The notes under the pieces: model-generated
What the model was told of the DNA's origin: nothing
The model's input: only the letters and a program-made list of their open reading frames with translations
The model's database searches: none
Part shown: piece after piece, positions 58,652-64,000 of the stretch
Numbering within the stretch: the first letter of the stretch is position 1
Layout: the number at the start of each line of letters is the position of its first letter
Translations under genes and position numbers: made by a program
NCBI GenBank assembly: GCA_963666755.2
Contig: CAXXGW010000009.1
Span: forward strand, 1,054,001 to 1,118,000
DNA: 64,000 nt
Origin: CAXXOK01 sp963666755
GTDB taxonomy: Bacteria > Bacillota > Clostridia > Christensenellales > Aristaeellaceae
Direction of reading: 5' to 3'

Positions 58652-61002
58652 TTCTGGTCACAGAAAACGAATTTCGCCTGCAAACCGCCCGCACCAGCTA
58701 CTGGTTTCGCGTGACCCCGTTCGGGCATCTGGAACATGTGTATTACGGCCCGCGCCTGCCCGAAGGGCAAACCATGCAGCCTCTGGCACTCAAGTACACT
58801 GCGCCGGTCGGAGGCTCGGTTCTGTACAGCCCGACCGACGAAACCTACTGTCTGGATACCCTCTGCCTGGAATGGTCTGGCATCGGCAAAGGGGATTACC
58901 GCGACCCTCCGGCAGAAATCAAAATGCCGGACGGCACCTTTACAGCCGATTTCCGCTATCAGGGGCATACCCTGCAAAGCGGATGCGTGCCACCCCAAGG
59001 GTTGCCCTCCGCCTATGGCGCGGCGGAGGAGTGCGATACGCTGACCCTCACCCTGCGGGACGAAAGCAACGCCGTCACACTCCGGCTCTATTACACGGTG
59101 TTTGCGCAAACGGATGTGATTCTGCGCCGGACGGAGCTGGAAAACGGTAACGCGACGCCGCTGGCCATCCGTCGGCTGATGAGCCTGAGTATGGATTTGC
59201 TGAATGACCGTTACCGAATGATAACCTTCGATGGGGGCTGGATTCGTGAAACGCACCGGCACGAACGGCCCGTGACCTACGGCCTCACGGTAAACAGTTC
59301 GACCACCGGGGATAGCAGCAACCGGCACAATCCGGGCTTTCTGCTGGCAGCGGCGGATACGACGGAAACACACGGCGCGGTGTATGGCTTCAACCTCCTG
59401 TATAGCGGCAACCATTACGGCGCAGTGGAACTTTCCGCGCAGGATACGGTACGCGTGAACTTGGGCATCAATCCCCATTGCTTTGAATGGACGCTTGGGC
59501 AGGGGGAAACCTTCGCCACGCCGGAAACGATTGTCTGCTTTTCGCCGGATGGGTTCAACGGCTTTTCCCAGCGCATGCACGCGTTTGTGAACGGCAACAT
59601 TGTGCGTGGGGATTGGAAAGGCAAGGAGCGCCCCGTCCTCCTGAATGATTGGGAAGCCTATTTTTTTAAGTTTACCCGGGGCAAGCTCCTCCGGCTGGCA
59701 AGACGTGCGCGGCGGGTGGGAGTCGAGCTGTTCGTGCTGGATGACGGGTGGTTTGGCCGGCGCAACGACGATCATGCCGGTTTAGGGGATTATACCGTCA
59801 ACCGTCGCAAGCTCCCCCGGGGCATGAAATCGCTTGCCGCGCGCATCCACCGCATGGGGCTGCTTTTCGGCCTTTGGTTTGAGCCGGAAATGGTCAATGA
59901 AGATAGCGACCTGTACCGCGCACACCCGGAGTATGCGCTGCACACCCCCGGCAAAACCCCGGCGCTGGGCCGCAACCAGCTGGTGCTGGACCTCTGTAAC
60001 CCCGCCGTGCGGGATTACATTGTGGAACAGGTGACGCGCATTCTGGATGAGGCGAAGATCGATTACGTCAAGTGGGATTACAACCGCCACATCAGCGACG
60101 CCTGCTCCGCCTGCCTGCCGCGGCAGGGAGAATTTTTCCACCGATACATGCTGGGCTTGTACGAGGTGCTGCACCGCATTTTCACCCCGCGCCCGCACAT
60201 TCTGCTGGAAAGCTGCTCCAGCGGCGGCAACCGCTTTGATCTGGGTATGCTCTGCTTTTCCCCGCAGGTTTGGGCTTCCGACGATACCGACCCCATCGAG
60301 CGGCTCAGCATCCAACAGGGGCTCAGCTACCTGTATCCGCTTTCCACCATGGGGGCGCACGTATCTGAAGCGCCGCATCAGCAAACCCTGCGCGATACGC
60401 CACTGACCACACGCTTTAACGTAGCGGCGTTCGGCTGTCTGGGGTATGAGCTGGATTTGCGTTACTTAAGCCCGGCCCAGCGGGCGGAGGTACGGCAGCA
60501 GATCGCCTGGTACAAGCAGATGCGCCGCACCTTTCAGTACGGTACCTTTTACCGGGGCGAAGCGGAAAAACCCAACCAGTTCACCTGGCATTGCGTGGCG
60601 GATGCGGGGGAAACCTGCGTAAGCGGGCTGTTCCAGACGCTGTGCAGCGCGGCGCAGGGGCCGGATCGCCTGCGCGTGCCGGGGTTACGGGCGGAGGGGC
60701 GCTACCGGATGCAAACCTTGCCGCAGAGCCTTTTTATCAGCCGGTTTGGCGGGCTGGTCAAGCATATTTTGCCGGTGGCGCTCAACCCCAACGGATGGGT
60801 GTTGCGGTGGGCCAACCGTCTGTACCGCATGCCCGGCTGTGTGGAAACCTACGAGGCCTGCGGGCTGGCTTTACAGGAGGGGATTCCGCTCAATACCCCG
60901 TTCATTGGCACCGGGTATAACCCGAATGTGCGCCTGTTGGGGGACTTCGGCTCCAACCTGTACGTAACCCAAGCCGTGCCGGACGGCCCCACTGCCGGAT
61001 AA
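58648..61002 (+). CDS. Glycoside hydrolase family 36 alpha-galactosidase
   Basis: 784 residues from GTG 58648 (SD AGGAGGTGG; GTGA overlap with GH13). A large N-terminal beta-sandwich (to ~330) is followed by the GH36 barrel: FVLDDGWFGRRNDD, LGLWFEPEM-type FGLWFEPEMVNEDSD, nucleophile Asp477 in YVKWDYNRH, ESCSSGGNRFDLGML, and the acid/base block ASDDTDPIERLSIQQG. It is cytosolic and removes alpha-galactose from raffinose-family or melibiose-type sugars. Length and motifs fit the homotetrameric bacterial form. Confidence 0.94.
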   Translation: MILVTENEFRLQTARTSYWFRVTPFGHLEHVYYGPRLPEGQTMQPLALKYTAPVGGSVLYSPTDETYCLDTLCLEWSGIGKGDYRDPPAEIKMPDGTFTADFRYQGHTLQSGCVPPQGLPSAYGAAEECDTLTLTLRDESNAVTLRLYYTVFAQTDVILRRTELENGNATPLAIRRLMSLSMDLLNDRYRMITFDGGWIRETHRHERPVTYGLTVNSSTTGDSSNRHNPGFLLAAADTTETHGAVYGFNLLYSGNHYGAVELSAQDTVRVNLGINPHCFEWTLGQGETFATPETIVCFSPDGFNGFSQRMHAFVNGNIVRGDWKGKERPVLLNDWEAYFFKFTRGKLLRLARRARRVGVELFVLDDGWFGRRNDDHAGLGDYTVNRRKLPRGMKSLAARIHRMGLLFGLWFEPEMVNEDSDLYRAHPEYALHTPGKTPALGRNQLVLDLCNPAVRDYIVEQVTRILDEAKIDYVKWDYNRHISDACSACLPRQGEFFHRYMLGLYEVLHRIFTPRPHILLESCSSGGNRFDLGMLCFSPQVWASDDTDPIERLSIQQGLSYLYPLSTMGAHVSEAPHQQTLRDTPLTTRFNVAAFGCLGYELDLRYLSPAQRAEVRQQIAWYKQMRRTFQYGTFYRGEAEKPNQFTWHCVADAGETCVSGLFQTLCSAAQGPDRLRVPGLRAEGRYRMQTLPQSLFISRFGGLVKHILPVALNPNGWVLRWANRLYRMPGCVETYEACGLALQEGIPLNTPFIGTGYNPNVRLLGDFGSNLYVTQAVPDGPTAG

Positions 61003-61062
61003 TCAGCGCATCCCTGCCTTACCTTTCACCCCCCAAAACCTGAAAACCGGAGGGCAACCAGA

Positions 61063-62472
61063 ATGGAAAACAAGCTGGATCGACGCAACCATTATTGCTT
61101 TGGACTGGGCACCATCGGCCGGGATATGTTCTACACCATGGTCAGCATGTACCTGATGGTCTACATTACCGAGGTGCTGAACGTATCGGACGCGACGCTG
61201 GGGGTGATGACGGCACTCCTTCTGGCGCTGCGGATTTTTGACGCCTTCAACGACCCGCTGATGGGGCTGGTGGTTGATAACACGCGCTCCCGCTTTGGTA
61301 AGTTCAAACCCTGGATACTTGTGGGTGCGCTGGTCGGCGGCGCGTGCATGCTGGGCATGTTTACCGACTGGGGGTTGACCGGCGGGGCGTACGCGTTGCT
61401 TTTCGCGGTGTTCTACTTGCTGTGGGATCTGTTTTATGGCCTGAACGACATTGCTTACTGGAGCATGATGCCTGCGCTTTCGACCAGCCAGCGGCAGCGC
61501 GAGCGCATTGGCTCGTTTGCGCGCATCTGCGCCAACATTGGGCTGTTCGCGGTAGTGGTGGGCGTGGTACCTGGCACCAAGGCGCTGGCGGCGTTAGCGG
61601 GCAGCGATCGGCAGGGCTGGTTCTGGTTTGCCGCGCTGGTTGTGGCGCTGATGCTGGGCTTCCAGCTGATTACGCTGCTGGGCGTGAAGGAGCGGCGCGG
61701 CTACTTCAAGCAGGAGGAACATACCACCCTGCGGCAGATGTTCGGGGTGTTGTTCCATAACGACCAGCTGATGTGGGTGGCTGTGTCGATGTCGCTGTTC
61801 ATGATCGGCTACTGCACAACCACCAGCTTCGGGGTGCATTTCTTTAAATATGCCTACGGGGATGTGAATATGTACAGCCTCTTTGCGCTGGTGCTGGGCG
61901 TTTCGCAGCTGATGGCGCTGAGCGTGTTTACGTGGTTTCGCAAACGCTTTACGCGCCGGGCGCTGTACACCGGAGCAACGGCGCTGGTCGTAGCGGGGTA
62001 TGTGCTGTTTTTCTTCTCGCCGATGAACATGGCCTATATCGGCGTTGCGGGAGTGCTGATTTTCGTGGGGCAGGCGTTCATCCAAATGCTGATGCTCATG
62101 TTCCTGGCCGACAGCATCGAGTACGGCCAGCTCAAACTGCATAAGCGCAACGAGAGCATCACCTTCTCGGTGCAGCCGTTTATCAACAAGCTGGGCGGCG
62201 CCATCGCAAACGGCGTGCTCGGCCTTACGCTGATCCTTTCCGGCATCAACGCCGCGCCCACCCCGGCGGACGTGACCCCGCAGGGCATTCTGATGATGAA
62301 GCTGTCGATGCTCATCCTGCCGCTGGTATCGATCGTTTGCGGGTACATCGTTTACATGCGCAAATTCAAGATTGACGAGAAAACGTACGCGCAGATACTG
62401 GCAGACCTCCAGGCGCGCGGCGATATCGCCGCGGAGGGCACGGCAGAAGGCACGCAGGAGGTAGATGAATGA
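61063..62472 (+). CDS. GPH-family sugar:cation symporter (MelB-like)
   Basis: 469 residues from ATG 61063 (SD GGAGGGC). Twelve membrane helices; GPH hallmarks FGLGTIGRDMFYTMVSMYLM, DAFNDPLMGLVVDNTRSRFGKFKPWIL and the late DSIEYGQLKLHKRNESITFS. It imports oligosaccharides such as melibiose or raffinose for the upstream hydrolases. The stop overlaps the start of a small membrane protein (ATGA). Confidence 0.93.
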   Translation: MENKLDRRNHYCFGLGTIGRDMFYTMVSMYLMVYITEVLNVSDATLGVMTALLLALRIFDAFNDPLMGLVVDNTRSRFGKFKPWILVGALVGGACMLGMFTDWGLTGGAYALLFAVFYLLWDLFYGLNDIAYWSMMPALSTSQRQRERIGSFARICANIGLFAVVVGVVPGTKALAALAGSDRQGWFWFAALVVALMLGFQLITLLGVKERRGYFKQEEHTTLRQMFGVLFHNDQLMWVAVSMSLFMIGYCTTTSFGVHFFKYAYGDVNMYSLFALVLGVSQLMALSVFTWFRKRFTRRALYTGATALVVAGYVLFFFSPMNMAYIGVAGVLIFVGQAFIQMLMLMFLADSIEYGQLKLHKRNESITFSVQPFINKLGGAIANGVLGLTLILSGINAAPTPADVTPQGILMMKLSMLILPLVSIVCGYIVYMRKFKIDEKTYAQILADLQARGDIAAEGTAEGTQEVDE

Positions 62473-62645
62473 GGCGGCTACGCAACATAAGCCTTGCCTG
62501 TATGATCCCCGCGCTGGCAATGCTGGGTGTGAACCTGTGGATTACGCCTCTGCCGGATTGGGCGGTGCGCCTTTGCGGGATTCTTCTTCTGTGCGCGGTG
62601 TTTGCCCTATCGTTCAGCACCGTGCGGCTGCAAATGCGGAAATAG
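62469..62645 (+). CDS. Small two-helix membrane protein coupled to the sugar symporter
   Basis: 58 residues from ATG 62469, in an ATGA overlap with the symporter gene, whose SD-like GGAGG (62457-62461) fits this start. It begins MRRLRNISLACMIPALAM and has two hydrophobic segments (~8-26 and ~32-50) parted by a short PLPDWAVR turn, ending in Arg/Lys (VRLQMRK). I know no family for it. Translational coupling suggests a subunit or stabiliser of the symporter. The protein is short, so coding status rests on the overlap, SD and hydrophobic pattern. Confidence 0.7.
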   Translation: MRRLRNISLACMIPALAMLGVNLWITPLPDWAVRLCGILLLCAVFALSFSTVRLQMRK

Positions 62646-62673
62646 CGCTTCAGGCGCGAAAGGAGGATGTTCT

Positions 62674-63144
62674 TTGCGCAGAAAGGATCGGGAAGTAACG
62701 GCCCCGGAACGAATCCGGGAGATCATTCAGGCATGCGACTGCATTCGGCTGGGCATCTGCGATGGGGATACGGCCTATGTGGTTCCGCTCAGCTTCGGCT
62801 TTACGGAGGAGGGCGGCAGCTATGCTTTCTACCTGCATTGCGCCTCAGTGGGGAAGAAGCTGGATTTGCTGCGCCGCAACCCGCATGTGGGGTTTGAGCT
62901 GGATACGCATCATGTGCTGGTAAGTGGCGAGCGCGCGTGTGATTATACCCTGCGTTACCAAAGTGTGATGGGTACAGGCACCGTGACGTGGCTTACGTCG
63001 GCGGAGGCAAAAAAAGAGGCGCTGGGGCACCTCATGCGCCAATGCAGCGGGTTGGACCGCTGGACGTTTACCGACGCGGAGGTGGAACGCGTTACCCTGC
63101 TGCGGCTGAACGCGGCGGAACTGACCTGCAAGGAGCATCTCTGA
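62674..63144 (+). CDS. NimA-like pyridoxamine-phosphate-oxidase-fold flavin protein
   Basis: 156 residues from TTG 62674 (AGGAGG seven bases upstream; a longer frame exists without an SD). The start MRRKDREVTAPERIREII and the segments CIRLGICDGDTAYVVPLSFG, HCASVGKKLDLLRRNPHVGFE and SVMGTGTVTWL match the nitroimidazole-resistance/PPOX-like split-barrel group. These bind FMN or heme and reduce small compounds; the physiological substrate is unknown. It follows the small membrane protein by 28 bases and may be the operon end. Confidence 0.88.
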   Translation: MRRKDREVTAPERIREIIQACDCIRLGICDGDTAYVVPLSFGFTEEGGSYAFYLHCASVGKKLDLLRRNPHVGFELDTHHVLVSGERACDYTLRYQSVMGTGTVTWLTSAEAKKEALGHLMRQCSGLDRWTFTDAEVERVTLLRLNAAELTCKEHL

Positions 63145-63175
63145 ACAATCGGTTAAATCAACGGGCTGCCATCCG

Positions 63176-63208
63176 GGCGCGGCTGCGGAGTATTCCGCAG
63201 ACCGCGCC
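63176..63208. terminator. Bulged hairpin after the NimA-like gene
   Basis: Two nested stems: GGCGCGG/CCGCGCC (63176-63182 with 63202-63208) and inner GCGGA/TCCGC. No clear T-run follows. A likely Rho-independent-like end of the operon, moderate support. Confidence 0.5.
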
Positions 63209-63276
63209 TGTTGCATGACTGGAACACGGTTTACGACAGGTGGGTACGAGTTTCTTTTGCGTTCATGCGGCCGTGC

Positions 63277-63282
63277 TATAAT
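63277..63282 (+). promoter_or_regulatory. Predicted -10 element of the response-regulator gene
   Basis: TATAAT at 63277-63282; no good -35 at 17-18 bases (TCTTTT/CTTTTG). A start near 63289 would give a ~48-base leader. Confidence 0.4.
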
Positions 63283-63336
63283 ACAATTCCCGGGCTGGGC
63301 ACACGGCACAGGCGGATCGGGCGGGGAGGGAGCGCC

Positions 63337-64000
63337 ATGTTTCAGGTACTGGTCGTAGAGGACAATCTTAATGCGCGCATCCTGATGGAAAAGGTGCTGC
63401 GCAGGGACGGCTATGAAGTGTTTACCGCGGGTGACGGACGTGAAGCGCTCGCTGTGATGGACGCGCAGCATATCGACATCGTCCTGCTGGACATCATGAT
63501 GCCCGGCATGGACGGTTACGCCTTTACCCAGGAATTGCGGGAAAACGGGGTGAACACTCCCATCCTCATGGTAACGGCCAAACAGCTGCCCGCCGATAAA
63601 CACAAGGGCTTTCTGGTGGGCACCGACGATTACATGACTAAACCGGTGGATATGGAGGAGATGCTTTTACGCATCCGCGCGCTGCTCAGGCGCGCGCAAA
63701 TCGTGAACGCTCGCCGCCTGCAAATTGGGGACGTGGTGCTGGAGTATGATTCCCTGACCGTAACGCGCGGGGAGGAACACCAGACGCTCCCGCAGAAGGA
63801 GTTTTACCTGCTGTACAAGCTGCTCTCCTATCCGGATAAGATTTTCACCCGGATTCAGTTGATGGATGAAATCTGGGGCATGGAGTCGGAAAGTACCGAC
63901 ACAACTGTGAACGTACACATCAACCGCCTGCGCAGGCGCTTTGAAAACTACCCCGAGTTTGAACTGGTGGCGGTGCGCGGGCTGGGGTATAAGGCGGTTC
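63337..64000 (+). CDS. OmpR/PhoB-family response regulator, 3' truncated by window
   Basis: At least 221 residues from ATG 63337 (SD GGGGAGGG). The receiver domain has the acidic pair in VVEDN, the phospho-acceptor Asp52 in VLLDIMMPG, the Thr of MVTAK and the Lys of TKPVDMEE. The winged-helix DNA-binding domain follows: LPQKEFYLLYKLLSYPDKIF, TRIQLMDEIWG, TVNVHINRLRRRF and VAVRGLGYKAV at the edge. Only the last few residues are missing. A sensor kinase is likely encoded just downstream. Confidence 0.92.
   Translation, partial: MFQVLVVEDNLNARILMEKVLRRDGYEVFTAGDGREALAVMDAQHIDIVLLDIMMPGMDGYAFTQELRENGVNTPILMVTAKQLPADKHKGFLVGTDDYMTKPVDMEEMLLRIRALLRRAQIVNARRLQIGDVVLEYDSLTVTRGEEHQTLPQKEFYLLYKLLSYPDKIFTRIQLMDEIWGMESESTDTTVNVHINRLRRRFENYPEFELVAVRGLGYKAV

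Noticed and set aside
62465..62698. 77-codon plus-strand frame overlapping the small membrane protein
   Set aside because: It has no membrane or family pattern and runs into the SD of the next gene; the ATGA-coupled 58-codon frame is more credible.

Overview
The window is a GC-rich, gene-dense bacterial chromosome segment, read as an anaerobic, probably gut-associated member of the Clostridia. A Christensenellales-like lineage is my guess from protein style and cannot be proven without a search. The signs are Opp and Liv ABC importers with Firmicutes-type subunits, strong SD sequences, many GTG/TTG starts, consensus sigma-A-type promoters, a bacterial microcompartment (BMC) for ethanolamine, and anaerobic Fe-S flavoenzymes. 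I saw no rRNA, tRNA, CRISPR, transposase or phage genes.

Layout. 1-7241: the 3' part of a giant MBG/YDG-repeat surface protein, then an orphan peptide-type solute-binding protein. 7563-14800: a membrane diguanylate cyclase, divergent from a complete oppABCDF operon. 14887-18736 (minus): a four-gene PotABCD/Fbp-type ABC importer, divergent from the main locus. 19224-37303: a long co-directional ethanolamine locus, eutA-eutB-eutC-eutL-BMC(Cys/SAP-like)-eutE-eutM-eutM-eutT-pduL-eutN-pduS-pduT, continuing into a glycerophosphodiester phosphodiesterase, an amidohydrolase and a DUF2284 protein. A second promoter then drives an anaerobic glycerol-3-phosphate-dehydrogenase-like set (GlpA-like, GlpB-like, DUF1667) and a small P-loop kinase. 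37432-38909 (minus): a ferritin-like protein, a 4-TM cytochrome-b-like protein and a cytochrome-b5-like lipoprotein. 39168-40523: a purine/triazine-type deaminase. 40755-40960: a nested palindrome flanked by 19-bp direct repeats. 41080-42658 (minus): an EamA exporter and a cytidylate-kinase-like protein. 43117-48197: livJHMGF behind a 209-nt leader that looks like a transcription attenuator. 48404-52481: a CdaR regulator, GntP-family permease and glycerate kinase. 52797-55124: a LacI-type ligand-binding domain fused to GGDEF with no HTH. 55707-62645: GH1, GH13 and GH36 glycosidases, a GPH sugar transporter and an unlisted 58-aa membrane protein. 62674-64000: a NimA-like flavin protein and a truncated OmpR-family response regulator.

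How the genes work together. EutBC split ethanolamine to acetaldehyde and ammonia, EutA/EutT/PduS maintain the cobalamin cofactor, EutE makes acetyl-CoA and PduL makes acetyl-phosphate, inside a shell of EutM x2, EutL, PduT-like, EutN and an unusual extended hexamer. No eutH, eutG or eutVW is present. A cytosolic GDPD inside the operon can release ethanolamine and glycerol-3-phosphate from glycerophosphoethanolamine, and the downstream GlpA-like set could oxidise the glycerol-3-phosphate. My main hypothesis is therefore a metabolosome for phospholipid head groups rather than for free ethanolamine alone. The most unusual single parts are the BMC protein with a Cys cluster and SAP-like tail (23593-24204), the PduT-like protein whose Fe-S cysteine position is Ser, and the liv leader with mutually exclusive hairpins.
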